DNA of 64,000 nt, taken from Gp1-AA133 sp963850425 (GTDB lineage: Bacteria; Acidobacteriota; Terriglobia; Terriglobales; Acidobacteriaceae). Shown here piece by piece: positions 25,975-35,241 of this stretch. The stretch lies in NCBI GenBank assembly GCA_963850425.1, contig CAWKLF010000007.1, positions 496,001 to 560,000 of the forward strand. Reading direction: 5' to 3'. The notes beneath the pieces are model-generated. The model saw nothing but the letters and a program-made list of their open reading frames with translations. It was not told the DNA's origin and searched no databases. The position numbers were made by a program, and so were the translations under genes. Positions within the stretch are counted from its first letter, which is position 1. Every line of letters begins with the position of its first letter.

Positions 25975-26745
25975 ATGCGATTTCGAAGTTGGGCGCTGAT
26001 GAGCGTGCTTCTGTTGGGAACTCTTCCCTGCGTGGCGGGCGAGTCTTGTAAAGTGGGATTTGTTTTCGACCGTGCGCCTGGACCGGTGCGCGATTTTTCC
26101 CGGCTTCTCAAGAAAGCCCAGGCTGGAGATCCTGATGCACAGTTCAAGATCGCACTCGTGTATGAATCCGGTGTCGCGGCCGGGCAGGATCTTGATGAGG
26201 CGGCGCGATGGTACCGGGAGGCTGCGGACCATGGCGAACCCGCGGCCCAGAACAATCTAGGCAGCATGTATTTGAGGGGTTTAGGTATCAAGCAAAGCGA
26301 CAGCGATGCCGTCAAGTGGTTCGCTCGCGCAGCGGTGGAGGGGTTCCCCGCAGCTCAGAACAATCTTGGTCTGATGTATGCGCGCGGTAGGGGCGTTGCG
26401 CAAAACGACATCACGGCAGTCGCGTGGTACCGCAAGGCAGTGGCTCGGAACTATGCTCCGGCTCAGTCGAACCTGGGCTTCATGTACCTGCAGGGCCGGG
26501 GTGTTCCTGCGGACAGCAAGGAGGCTGCAAAGTTGTTCCGCAAAGCCGCAAAGGCGGGTGATGCGGCAGCCCAGTACAACCTCGGGCTTCTGTATTCCCT
26601 GGGCAGTGGTGTGAAGCAAGACTCCGGACTGGCGGCGAAGTTCTTTCACGCGGCGGCCGCAGGTGGTTCCCGGGAAGCGCAGAGTGCGATTGGATCTGGC
26701 CTCAGCTCCGCGAAGGAAGTTTCCCTCTTTGCCCCTGCAAATTAG
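25975..26745 (+). CDS. Secreted Sel1-repeat protein
   Basis: 256 residues with a signal peptide (RFRSWALMSVLLLGTLPCVAG). The mature part is built of about five Sel1-like (TPR-related) repeats of 36 residues: ALVYESGVAAGQDLDEAARW, LGSMYLRGLGIKQSDSDAVK, LGLMYARGRGVAQND, LGFMYLQGRGVPADSKEAAK and LGLLYSLGSGVKQDSGLAAK. Such alpha-solenoids mediate protein-protein contacts, here in the periplasm. No enzyme domain. A degraded sister copy lies just upstream. Confidence 0.92.
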   Translation: MRFRSWALMSVLLLGTLPCVAGESCKVGFVFDRAPGPVRDFSRLLKKAQAGDPDAQFKIALVYESGVAAGQDLDEAARWYREAADHGEPAAQNNLGSMYLRGLGIKQSDSDAVKWFARAAVEGFPAAQNNLGLMYARGRGVAQNDITAVAWYRKAVARNYAPAQSNLGFMYLQGRGVPADSKEAAKLFRKAAKAGDAAAQYNLGLLYSLGSGVKQDSGLAAKFFHAAAAGGSREAQSAIGSGLSSAKEVSLFAPAN

Positions 26746-26792
26746 CGTGCGCTTTCGACGCCCACAGTCAGCTAAGGCGCACTTTCAGTGTG

Positions 26793-26819
26793 AAAAAGGG
26801 CCGGCTTGAGAGCCGGCCC
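26793..26819 (-). terminator. Terminator of the TonB receptor gene (probably bidirectional)
   Basis: GGGCCGGCT, loop TGAG, AGCCGGCCC: a perfect 9-bp stem (26798-26819). On the minus strand it is followed by TTTTTCAC, and it starts 24 bp after the receptor stop codon. It also lies 50 bp after the convergent Sel1 gene. Confidence 0.88.
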
Positions 26820-26842
26820 GAATACTTTGTCGCTGAATTGAT

Positions 26843-29800
26843 TTAGAAGATAAATTTCACCATCCCTCTGCCCTGGAAGCCTGGGTTGAATGCCGCCGGA
26901 TGACCATAACGGGGATCGAGGCCGATTCCACCGTTTCTGACTGCATTGGTGGATGCGACCAAGGATTTCCAGTCAAATCCTTGCGTGAGATTGACGTCGC
27001 TCAGAGGAATGCCAATCGTATCCACCAACTCCTCCTGGTTGTAGCGATCCATGGTGTATACATTGGTTTTCTGATTGAACAGATTGATGACGTTGAACTC
27101 GAAGCGCAGCTTCTTGGTCTCACTCTTGCCGAGCTTCAATTCATGCGCAATTAAAAGATCGGTTTGATTGAAGATTGGCGTGCGGCCCATGTCGCCACGG
27201 CCCTCGACGTACATGGGAATGCCGTTGCTGGTGTTCACCTGGGTGGTCATGGGGGTGCCACTCTGGGCACGGAAGAACCCGCCGAACTCGGTTCCAAACT
27301 TGAACATCTTGGAGCCGTAGAATTTGAAGACGTGCGGGCGATCCGTGGGCAGGCGACCAAACAGGCCGTCGTGGCCGTGAGCATCGAACACCGCTTCGTC
27401 CAGGTCGAAATAGCGGTTGGCGTTGCCGCCCGGGCGGTAAGTTTGCGCGAAGAACGCCTGATTGCCACTGAAGGCGTAGCCGAGAGTCGCAGGACGAATT
27501 TCGTCCGTGCTCTGTAGCCCGGAATAATTGCCATAGAGCCGGCTGAAAACGTAGCTGGCGTTAAACAAATACCCGCCGCCGAAGCGCTTGCCCAACGACA
27601 ATTCCATGGCGTCATAGGTGCGTTTGGCTTTCGGCATAGGAACGAAGCAATTGCCGTCGATTGTGATCGGACAAGCCAGTCCACCAGAAAGCGCCACATT
27701 GTTCCGGCCTTCGCCGGGATTGCCGTAGTTGTAGACTTCGCTGCCGTTTTCTATCTGGCCCATGTCCTCAATCGTGCGGTTCAGGTTACTGCGGACGTAG
27801 CGCCCGGTGAAGACCATGCCCTTCTGCACTTCCCACTCGACTCCCGCATGCACGGTGTCCGAGCTCATCGGCTTAGTCTTCGGATCGATTCGGTCAAAGC
27901 CCGGGATGCGGCGGTCGCGGTACGCAGTCGGCCACAGGTTGGTGCCCGGCATGTTGTTAAGGTTCAGGCTGAAGACGTCGGTGGTGTCGAGCGTGCGATA
28001 GAAGACGTTCCAGACTTGCCCTCCGAAGGTACCGCGGGCGAGATCGTACTTGGTCCAGTCATAGAACCGGCCCCACCCGCCAGACAACTTCACCTTGCCG
28101 TTGCCAAACAGGTCAAAGCTAGCGCCAATGCGAGGAGCGATCTTGTCTCCGTAGCCGAACTGAAGGGCATATTTCTTGACATCGGGCCGGAAAGACGGGA
28201 TGGTCTCTTTTTCGAAGCGTACGCCCGCGTTGATGGTCAGGCGCGGAATCACTTTCCACGAATCCTGAACGTAGAAGTGGTTGATGGAGGAACCGGCGGT
28301 TCCCATCGTGCCACCCTGATGCACCGCGTAGTAACCGAAGTCTCCGGTTGTTGCTGGCCCGCCGTTCTGCTGGCAGATCGCGCAAGAATTTTCGCTGATG
28401 ACTCCGGTTTCTGGATCGAACGTATTCCAATTGAGCACCACGCGTCCGTTGGGACCGTAGTCGGAGCTGTTCACGTTATTTACGTTTTTGGCAGTACCGA
28501 TACCAAACTTGAAGTTGTGCGATCCGGCAAAGCGTACGAATTGACTGAGGTCCGCCTGGATATAGGTTCGGGTGGTCAAATCATGGACGACCTGCCCGGC
28601 TGATGGTGAGGTATAGCCGGCTAACCTTTGAACGGAGTCTGGAACCCCGGGAAGTCCCGCCGGTGAAGTGTTATACCAATATTCGCCGTTCGCCTGGACG
28701 CCGGTATCCATGTAGTTCAGGTAGTAACGGCCACCGCGAACGCTGAGCACCGTGTTGACGCTGGGCAAGTAGTCGACCTGGCCGGTATAGCTCTGCTCCG
28801 GCTGGAAGTACCCGAGGGTAGCACTCGTGCGAGCATCTACCAGGCTACTGGTGCTGCTGTTTGGCGCATAGCCGTCAAGTGCGTAGATGGTTCCGGTCAT
28901 ACTTTGCGGCGTATATAGCCATGTAAAGTTCATGCGCAAACGTTGCAGAGGCTCAATGGAAAGCTTGTTGAACCAGTTCATCTGGCTGGCACTGCGTTTC
29001 ATATCGCCATTGCCGTCAGTGAAGTTGATATTCCGACTCTGGCGTGACCAGCGCGGGACTGCTTGGGTGAAAAAAAACAGCTTGTCTTTGATGATGGGAC
29101 CGGCCAGCGAGCCTCCGAACTCGTAGTTGTCGCTCTTCATCTTGCTGTCCTGGAAGTACGAAAAGGCGTCGAGCGAGGGATTAATTTGCAGCCGTTTACT
29201 TTGTGCAGTGTTCAGCTTGTTTCCGGCATAGTAAAAGAGCAGGTCCCCGTGGAAGGCGTTGCCTCCCGACTTGGTCACTGCGCTCACCACGCCACCCAGA
29301 GCTCCGCCATATTCGGCATCCAGGCCGGTCGTCTTCACCTGCACTTCCTGGATGTAATCGAAGGTTGCGCTCTGACGCGCCGAGCCATCAATCATGCTGT
29401 TGGTCGAGACGCCGTCAATGTAGTAGGAGTTCTCGGCCCCGCTGGAACCGTTGATCTGAAAGCCGCCGTCGACGTAGCCAGTGTTCACCGATGGAGAAAA
29501 AACAGCGACGCCGGTGAAATCACGGGCCTTGGGTAGTGTGTTGAGTTCCTCGATCGTGACGTTGTGCGAAATCATCGTAGAGGATGTGTCAATCGCCAGC
29601 GCAGCTGCGCTGACTTCTACCATCTCCTGCACCGCGCCGACCTGCAGACCGACATCAACCGTCGTGGCCTGGCCGACGACCACCAGGATATTAGGGGCTT
29701 CGCTGCGCGTGAAACCGGTCTTCTCAAACACGACCGAATAGCGACCCGGCTCAAGGTTGGGGAGAGTATAACTGCCGTCAGCACGGCTACTCATGGTGAG

Positions 29801-29977
29801 TGAACGGTTAGTGGCATTGTTGGTCACTGTAACGGCGACCCCAGGCAGCACCGCTTTGCTTGGGTCTCTTACAACACCAGCGATCGTGCCGAATTGTTCC
29901 TGGGCGAATAAGGGCAGTACCAGGGCGCTAAGAAGGGCCACAAGAAACACTGGGATCAGGATTCGCTTGAAATGCAT
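26843..29977 (-). CDS. Oar-like TonB-dependent receptor with carboxypeptidase-regulatory N-domain
   Basis: Outer-membrane beta-barrel of 1044 residues, probably importing large or polymeric substrates with TonB energy. Start at 29977 is chosen for its AGGAGGCGG site and signal peptide (FKRILIPVFLVALLSALVLP). Domains in order: carboxypeptidase-regulatory-like beta sandwich (about 27-110; FGTIAGVVRDPSKAVLPGVA), plug domain (about 125-235; SYYIDGVSTNSMIDGSARQS), then a long barrel ending in the aromatic-terminated strand FQGRGMVKFIF, as expected for BAM-dependent insertion. Proteins like this are strongly amplified in Acidobacteria. Single gene with its own terminator. Confidence 0.93.
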   Translation of the reverse strand: MHFKRILIPVFLVALLSALVLPLFAQEQFGTIAGVVRDPSKAVLPGVAVTVTNNATNRSLTMSSRADGSYTLPNLEPGRYSVVFEKTGFTRSEAPNILVVVGQATTVDVGLQVGAVQEMVEVSAAALAIDTSSTMISHNVTIEELNTLPKARDFTGVAVFSPSVNTGYVDGGFQINGSSGAENSYYIDGVSTNSMIDGSARQSATFDYIQEVQVKTTGLDAEYGGALGGVVSAVTKSGGNAFHGDLLFYYAGNKLNTAQSKRLQINPSLDAFSYFQDSKMKSDNYEFGGSLAGPIIKDKLFFFTQAVPRWSRQSRNINFTDGNGDMKRSASQMNWFNKLSIEPLQRLRMNFTWLYTPQSMTGTIYALDGYAPNSSTSSLVDARTSATLGYFQPEQSYTGQVDYLPSVNTVLSVRGGRYYLNYMDTGVQANGEYWYNTSPAGLPGVPDSVQRLAGYTSPSAGQVVHDLTTRTYIQADLSQFVRFAGSHNFKFGIGTAKNVNNVNSSDYGPNGRVVLNWNTFDPETGVISENSCAICQQNGGPATTGDFGYYAVHQGGTMGTAGSSINHFYVQDSWKVIPRLTINAGVRFEKETIPSFRPDVKKYALQFGYGDKIAPRIGASFDLFGNGKVKLSGGWGRFYDWTKYDLARGTFGGQVWNVFYRTLDTTDVFSLNLNNMPGTNLWPTAYRDRRIPGFDRIDPKTKPMSSDTVHAGVEWEVQKGMVFTGRYVRSNLNRTIEDMGQIENGSEVYNYGNPGEGRNNVALSGGLACPITIDGNCFVPMPKAKRTYDAMELSLGKRFGGGYLFNASYVFSRLYGNYSGLQSTDEIRPATLGYAFSGNQAFFAQTYRPGGNANRYFDLDEAVFDAHGHDGLFGRLPTDRPHVFKFYGSKMFKFGTEFGGFFRAQSGTPMTTQVNTSNGIPMYVEGRGDMGRTPIFNQTDLLIAHELKLGKSETKKLRFEFNVINLFNQKTNVYTMDRYNQEELVDTIGIPLSDVNLTQGFDWKSLVASTNAVRNGGIGLDPRYGHPAAFNPGFQGRGMVKFIF

Positions 29978-30264
29978 TCCGCCTCCTATTAGATCGAGCA
30001 TGAATCATGGCCGCGCCAAGGTTTCCTGAATGGCAATCCAGAAGTCTCTCCGGGGGAAAAGGAAACAGCGCGTCACGTTTTGTGTCTAGTCGAACGCCTC
30101 GACGTCGACCTTGACCATCACATATTCGCTGTGGCGCCACGGGGATGCCGTGACGCGGAACACAAATCGGGAAGAAACTGGATTTCGTTTCCCGAGTTGG
30201 GAATCAGTCGGTTAGGAGTGTTGCCCACACGCAAGGTGGGTATCGAGGGATCGCTGGGCGGAGA

Positions 30265-31164
30265 CTAAAACAACTTGCCTGCCTTGGCTGCGGCGGCCAG
30301 GGGCTTGCGGTAGAGGATGCAGCCCTTGTGAGTCTCGGACTGGAAGGGCACATCGGCGGTCGGCAGCTTTTCGCCGTCGCCAAGCAATAAATAGCCGCCG
30401 GGTTCGAGGTATAAGTGCAAACGCTGCGTGAGGGCGATCTTCTGGGCAGTCGAGAATTGGGGGAGGACGTCCATGCAGAAGATGCAATCAAAACGGCCCA
30501 GGTAGGCGGGACGGGCCAGATTCATTTGCGTAAACGTGATCAGGTTGCGTAAGCGCGGCTTGGCCAGGAAGTGCTGGTCGACGCGCGCGAAGTAGGTGTG
30601 GAGCAGAGCGGGCGAGAGCTGGGCAAGTTCTCGCTCGGAGTAGAGACCGCGCTCGGCAAAGGTGAGGGCGCTCTGGCGAATGTCGCTGGCCAGGATGTGA
30701 ATCGTCCAGGCACCGCCGTACTCATTCAAGTCATTGCAGACAGTCAATCCGATGGAGTAGGCCTCTTCCCCGGTGGAGCAGCCGGCGCTCAGGATGCGCA
30801 GACTCTGTCTACTCTCTGTACCTTTGCGGGCACGCAGGTCGGGAAGAACTGCTTTCTCAAAGGTAGCAAAGGCGGCGGGATGACGAAAGAAGCCCGTCTC
30901 CCCGTCCAGCAATTGCTCCAGCAGGCGCTCACATTCGGTGTCGGACGCCTGCAGGCGGCCCATCAAGTCGGCCACTGAACTCAGCCGCCGGGCCTGCAAG
31001 TAGTCAGTGAGCTTGGCGATGAGCACGTCCTGCGGACTGTTCAGAAGCACGCCGGCCTGGCGTTCGAGGAGCAGGCGCAATTCCGAAAGCTCGTGATCGA
31101 GCACGAGGCGGAAGGGGCCTTTTTGTCCCCGGTTGGAGCGGTCGGAATGGTAGCTGGTGTTCAT
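30265..31164 (-). CDS. CheR-type protein-glutamate methyltransferase
   Basis: SAM-dependent methyltransferase that modifies chemoreceptor glutamates, 299 residues. N-terminal helical domain (about 25-95; LLDGETGFFRHPAAFATFEK) and SAM-binding domain with ILSAGCSTGEEAYSIGLTV, IHILASDIRQSALTFAERGL and DCIFCMDVLPQFS, where the usual FCRNVLIYF is changed to FCMDVLPQF. It is separate from the second CheR at 42404 and has no CheB neighbour. It closes a three-gene minus-strand group. Confidence 0.88.
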   Translation of the reverse strand: MNTSYHSDRSNRGQKGPFRLVLDHELSELRLLLERQAGVLLNSPQDVLIAKLTDYLQARRLSSVADLMGRLQASDTECERLLEQLLDGETGFFRHPAAFATFEKAVLPDLRARKGTESRQSLRILSAGCSTGEEAYSIGLTVCNDLNEYGGAWTIHILASDIRQSALTFAERGLYSERELAQLSPALLHTYFARVDQHFLAKPRLRNLITFTQMNLARPAYLGRFDCIFCMDVLPQFSTAQKIALTQRLHLYLEPGGYLLLGDGEKLPTADVPFQSETHKGCILYRKPLAAAAKAGKLF

Positions 31165-31281
31165 CGCAATCTCTGAGAGCGACTTTCCGTAGCGCGGCCT
31201 CCAAGGCTTCTTACTTGCGGGAGGGTCGCGGCTTGAGGGAGGGCGTTGGGCCGCGAAGATACGAATTACTTGGGCACAGTC

Positions 31282-31974
31282 TTACGAACGGACCGCTGCC
31301 ATTTGTGGTTTTCGTTTTTGCTCCTTTACCGCCTGTTGATCGACGAAGGTCAGCTCTTTTTCGAGGGAGGAGAAGCGCTGCAGGATTTCATGCATTCGCA
31401 GTGACATATTGCGCATGGTTTCGATCTGCGAGCGCACTCCCGCCGAGAATGCGCCCGGCTCGAGCAAGAGCAACTCCGAATTGCCCAGCACGGAAGTCAG
31501 GGCGTTATTCAGCGAGTGCCGCATCTCGATCATGTACTGGCCGAGCGTGGCATGACGCTGGAGCAGCGCGCTAAGCTGTTCGGCGCGATCGGCGCGATGT
31601 ACAGCGTCCACCCGGCGCAATGTCTCCGCTGCCAGCAGGACTACAAACTCGGCCCAGCCGTCATGACGAGTTACCGCCACCGCACGCGGAAGGTCCCGGC
31701 GCATGGTCAGCCTGATTTCGGGCGTGCCGCACACCAGGATGACGGGTCGGCCGGCGGCTTCCAGCGAGTGGCACAACGCACGGTGCGAGTCTGCGAGTGG
31801 CACATCGAAGACCACCAGATCGAAACTCTCAGGATTGATTGCGGGCACGACCTGGCTGCCCAGCATGGTGAAGGCGGGCACCACGCGCTCGCTTTGCCAG
31901 CGGCTGCAAATCTGACTGGCAAAATCGTTGTCGTCGGAGATGATGCCAATCTTCTTCTGGTTCACGGTAAGCAT
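31282..31974 (-). CDS. Receiver-like domain fused to an orphan histidine DHp helix
   Basis: 230 residues from ATG 31974; a GTG at 32013 would overlap the preceding gene. The N-terminal part (about 5-115) resembles a receiver: KKIGIISDDNDFASQIC with acidic residues, FDLVVFDVPLADS with the candidate phospho-Asp, and VILVCGTPEIRL. The C-terminal part (about 130-215) holds EMRHSLNNALTSVLGNSELL, which matches a kinase H-box (H at about 150), followed by a second helix. No ATPase domain follows. That architecture fits a phosphotransfer protein of Spo0B type rather than a kinase. Inference, as both domains are diverged. Confidence 0.72.
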   Translation of the reverse strand: MLTVNQKKIGIISDDNDFASQICSRWQSERVVPAFTMLGSQVVPAINPESFDLVVFDVPLADSHRALCHSLEAAGRPVILVCGTPEIRLTMRRDLPRAVAVTRHDGWAEFVVLLAAETLRRVDAVHRADRAEQLSALLQRHATLGQYMIEMRHSLNNALTSVLGNSELLLLEPGAFSAGVRSQIETMRNMSLRMHEILQRFSSLEKELTFVDQQAVKEQKRKPQMAAVRS

Positions 31975-31985
31975 CGTCGGTATCG

Positions 31986-33026
31986 TCAGTTGCCGTCTCC
32001 GTTGGGAGTCCACTCGTCGGTGGAAACTTCAAATTCCGGGGTGGCGTCGGGATTGGTATTGAATTTCGCCGTAGAAGCTCCCGCACCGGCATGCGCCGCC
32101 ATGGGCGCCGGTTTTGCTGCAGCCGCCGGGGTATTCTTGGGGGCCTTGGCCTGGGCAGCGCCGCGGCCAACAGCGTCATCGATGGCGGCGCGGAGATCGA
32201 CCAGCATACGCAGCGGCTGGCCCGAGGAGTATTCGGCCTGGAACATCACTTTCCAGGACTGGCAGATCATGCGCAGGCGCAAGATGGGCTCTTCGGCGGA
32301 GAATTGCGCGCGCCGGCAGTCGATGGTCGTGACACCCTGCTGTTCCAATTCGCGCAGGCCGTCGAAAATTGCGTTCAGGTCCTGATGCATCAGGCGGAAG
32401 AACACGCGCCGCATCAGGAAACTGAAGCGTGCGAAGGCAATCATGGCGACCGGAAGGAAATAATTCTCGCCACTCTGCACCTTGAACTTGCGTCCCTGCT
32501 CAAGAATTCCGCTGTGCAGCAGTTCGTTGAGGGTGCGGGCCTTCTGCGCTGACTGCAACACGTTTTCGAGCGGCTTCAGCCAGACGGGAATGGTGGTATC
32601 GACCGTGCCCAGCACCGGGGCCAAAGTCTTGGCCACGTATTCGATCGTGACTGAGGTGTCTTCAAGGCGCGAGGGCGCCGCCAGCGAGAACAGCTGCACG
32701 ATCAGGAAATCGATCTTGTCGCGATCCGAAGGAGATTTTTCGTCCTTGTGCAGGTGATGGAGGAGCAGGGTTTGCAGCAACTGGGGCGTGACCATGGTGG
32801 TGGTCTGCAGGAATTGACGCAGCTGATGGATCTGGATGCGCTCATCCATATCGTCCAGCCATTTTCGGGCTTGCTCGATAGATTCCTGCGGCGGTTGCTC
32901 TGCGCCGGTTTCGAGATCGTTACAAGGCGTCAGGTCGATGACGAACTCGCGCGCCAGCGCGGAGTAGGTCGGATAGAGAATGCGAGCGGCATTCCACTCG
33001 GCAGTGAGTTGGCTCAAATCAGTCAT
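31986..33026 (-). CDS. Hypothetical protein in chemosensory island
   Basis: 346 residues, mostly alpha-helical, no signal peptide or membrane segment. The central region (about 95-280) includes VTIEYVAKTLAPVLGTVDTT, MIAFARFSFLMRRVFFRLMH and RAQFSAEEPILRLRMICQSW. The last 70 residues are a disordered Ala/Pro tail ending acidic (EFEVSTDEWTPNGDGN). I recognise no domain. It lies 12 bp before the receiver/DHp gene and is very likely co-expressed with it and CheR, so a signalling role is inferred from context only. Confidence 0.75.
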   Translation of the reverse strand: MTDLSQLTAEWNAARILYPTYSALAREFVIDLTPCNDLETGAEQPPQESIEQARKWLDDMDERIQIHQLRQFLQTTTMVTPQLLQTLLLHHLHKDEKSPSDRDKIDFLIVQLFSLAAPSRLEDTSVTIEYVAKTLAPVLGTVDTTIPVWLKPLENVLQSAQKARTLNELLHSGILEQGRKFKVQSGENYFLPVAMIAFARFSFLMRRVFFRLMHQDLNAIFDGLRELEQQGVTTIDCRRAQFSAEEPILRLRMICQSWKVMFQAEYSSGQPLRMLVDLRAAIDDAVGRGAAQAKAPKNTPAAAAKPAPMAAHAGAGASTAKFNTNPDATPEFEVSTDEWTPNGDGN

Positions 33027-33436
33027 GGTTTCTGGATCCGGTTTGGAACAGGCAAAGCGAAATCGAGAGGGGGAGGGAGGGAGGGCCGAAAGGTTTACGC
33101 AGCCATCGGGCTAGGCGCGCCAGCGCGACAGACCGCGTGGAAGATTCGACAACATGGGCCAGTTTTCCCAAGGTGAACCTCGAAGGCGGTGACGGGCTCC
33201 CCCTCTTCCCGGTTTGAAAGAGTTGTGCGGGAGCCTTCGGTCCGCTTACGACGAAGTTCTTGTATGCACGGGTGAAACCAAAGTAAAAACCGAAATGGAC
33301 GTAAGTTAAGTGGCTGAAAACGTGGGGTAGCGTCGAATTCAGAACGACGGGCCGGAGGTGCAGTCTCACGTACCGCGTCTCAATCTGACACACTTGTCTC
33401 AGAATTCTTTAACAACTCAGCCGAGAATTTTAACTT
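33027..33436. other. Intergenic region between NtrC-type gene and the 346-aa gene
   Basis: About 410 bp. Open frames here are shadows without ribosome sites. No hairpin with a T-tract and no -24/-12 element was found. The promoter of the three-gene group below is presumably here. Confidence 0.45.
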
Positions 33437-34843
33437 CTACTGCAGTGCCTGACTCGAGATCGCGTGGGTGCGGTCGCCAATGTTATAGCGCTTTAGTTTG
33501 CGATAAAGCGTGGCGCGACTGATGCCCAGCATCTTTCCGGCCAGGGCTTTGTCGCCTTTAACCTGTTCGAAGACTCTTTCGATGGTGGTGCGCTCAATGT
33601 CTTCGAGGTCGGTGGTCGACAGCCCTGAGCTTGCGGGGAAGTGGTCGATTTCCTGAGCCTGCGCGGTGGACGCGATGGCAGGAGGCAGATCGTCGACATC
33701 GAGCAGCTGCCGGTCCCCGAGAGCGACGGCGCGTTCCACGCAATTCTCCAATTCGCGCACGTTGCCCGGCCAGTCATACTGCAGCAGAGCCTTCATGGCG
33801 GCGTTCGACACCTGCACGCTCCGGCCCGGGACACAGCGCTCGAGGAACCAATGCGCCAGCATGGGAATGTCGGAGCGGCGCTCGCGTAGAGCGGGCACGT
33901 GCACGGTCACGACGTTCAAGCGGAAGTAGAGGTCCTTGCGGAAAGTTCCGGCTCGATACTCCTGTTCGAGATCTCGGTTGGTGGCGGCGATCACGCGGAC
34001 GTCCACGCGCGCGCGCTGGTTGCTGCCCACCGGGCGTATTTCCTTTTCCTGCAAAACCCGAAGCAGCTTGGCCTGCATTTCGAGCGGAAGTTCTCCGATT
34101 TCATCGAGAAAGATAGTACCGCCGTCGGCCGACTGGAACAGGCCGGTTCTCGACTTTAAAGCGCCGGTGAACGCGCCTTTTTCGTAGCCGAACAGTTCGC
34201 TCTCGATCAGGGTGGGGACCAGCGAACCGCAGTCGACGGCAACGAATGGGCGGTTGGCGAATGAGCCGCGGAAATGAATGGCGCGGGCGACCAACTCTTT
34301 GCCGGTGCCGCTTTCGCCGGTAATAAGGACAGGAGTACGCGTGTCTTTCAGGCGCGACACCATGCGCAGAACATCCTGAATTTTCGCCGAGGACCCGACG
34401 ATGCCGTGCAATTGGGTTTCGGTGTCCATGCGATCGCGGAGAAACTGATTTTCTTCGACCAGGCGGATTTTTTCCGCCATGCGGCGCAGGAAAAGGCGGA
34501 GTTCTTCCAGCGGGGAGAAGGGCTTGGCGATGTAATCGTAGGCACCGAGTTTCATGGCTTGCACGGCGGTTTCCACCGACCCGTGGCCGGTCATGACCGC
34601 AATCTCGGTGCGCGGCAACATCTTCTTCACTTTTTCCAAAAACTCGAGTCCCGACATGTGGGGCATCACCATGTCAGTAAGGATCATGTGCGCGGGCTGT
34701 TCCTCGAGCAGGGCGAGAGCCGTTTCCCCGCTGGCTGCTTCCAAACAGACAAATCCCAGGGCCTCACCTACGGTGACGCACAAACGGCGAATGCTTTGTT
34801 CGTCATCGACAATCAACAACCGGATCCGAAGGTCTTCACTCAC
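33437..34843 (-). CDS. NtrC-family sigma-54-dependent response regulator
   Basis: Transcription activator of sigma-54 RNA polymerase, 468 residues. Receiver (about 5-122) with LLIVDDEQSIRR, phospho-Asp in MILTDMVMPHMSG, and Lys in YDYIAKPFS. AAA+ domain (about 145-380): Walker A TGESGTGKELVARAI, the sigma-54-contacting GAFTGAL loop, Walker B GGTIFLDEIGELP and ARDVRVIAATNRDLE-like sensor region. C-terminal Fis-type HTH: KALAGKMLGISRATLYRKLK. The first 4 bp overlap the stop of the CheY-like gene. Likely activator of the -24/-12 promoter at 39382, since all the needed parts are in this island. Confidence 0.96.
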   Translation of the reverse strand: MSEDLRIRLLIVDDEQSIRRLCVTVGEALGFVCLEAASGETALALLEEQPAHMILTDMVMPHMSGLEFLEKVKKMLPRTEIAVMTGHGSVETAVQAMKLGAYDYIAKPFSPLEELRLFLRRMAEKIRLVEENQFLRDRMDTETQLHGIVGSSAKIQDVLRMVSRLKDTRTPVLITGESGTGKELVARAIHFRGSFANRPFVAVDCGSLVPTLIESELFGYEKGAFTGALKSRTGLFQSADGGTIFLDEIGELPLEMQAKLLRVLQEKEIRPVGSNQRARVDVRVIAATNRDLEQEYRAGTFRKDLYFRLNVVTVHVPALRERRSDIPMLAHWFLERCVPGRSVQVSNAAMKALLQYDWPGNVRELENCVERAVALGDRQLLDVDDLPPAIASTAQAQEIDHFPASSGLSTTDLEDIERTTIERVFEQVKGDKALAGKMLGISRATLYRKLKRYNIGDRTHAISSQALQ

Positions 34844-35241
34844 AGCGCTTTCCCCATGGTCTTTTCAACGACCGAGATGAATTGCTGCACCCGGAAGGGC
34901 TTCTCCACGCAGGGAGCGCCCGTGCGGCGCAGGGTTTCGACGGTTTGCTCGTTGGCGACGTCGCCGGTGATAAACACGAGCCTGGAGGCGAGTTCCGGAC
35001 GATGGGTGGCAATCCAGGCGTGCACGTCGGCGCCGTTGACGCCGCCGGGAGTCACCATGTCGGAAACGACCCCAAGGAATTCTCCTGACTCGAGCATTTG
35101 CAGGCCCTCCGCGCCGGATTTCGCGCTCACGACCTGATAGCCGCTGCGCTCCAGCGTGGCCGAGACGTAGGCCATCACGGCCGGCTCGTCTTCGATTAAA
35201 AGGATGGGCAAAGGTTCAGGGTTCATGGCAGGCAAACTCAT
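34840..35241 (-). CDS. Single-domain CheY-like response regulator
   Basis: 133 residues, receiver only. ILLIEDEPAVMAYVSATLER gives the acidic pair, LGVVSDMVTPGGVNG the phospho-Asp, VFITGD the Thr and CVEKPFRVQQF the Lys; all catalytic residues are present. It overlaps the kinase gene and the NtrC gene by ATGA at each end, so the three are translationally coupled. It may be a phosphate sink or an intermediate for the large kinase. Confidence 0.93.
   Translation of the reverse strand: MSLPAMNPEPLPILLIEDEPAVMAYVSATLERSGYQVVSAKSGAEGLQMLESGEFLGVVSDMVTPGGVNGADVHAWIATHRPELASRLVFITGDVANEQTVETLRRTGAPCVEKPFRVQQFISVVEKTMGKAL

Noticed and set aside
33019..33393. 124-aa minus-strand frame in the gap before the NtrC-type gene
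   Set aside because: No ribosome site, no coding-like composition, overlaps the start of the 346-aa gene.
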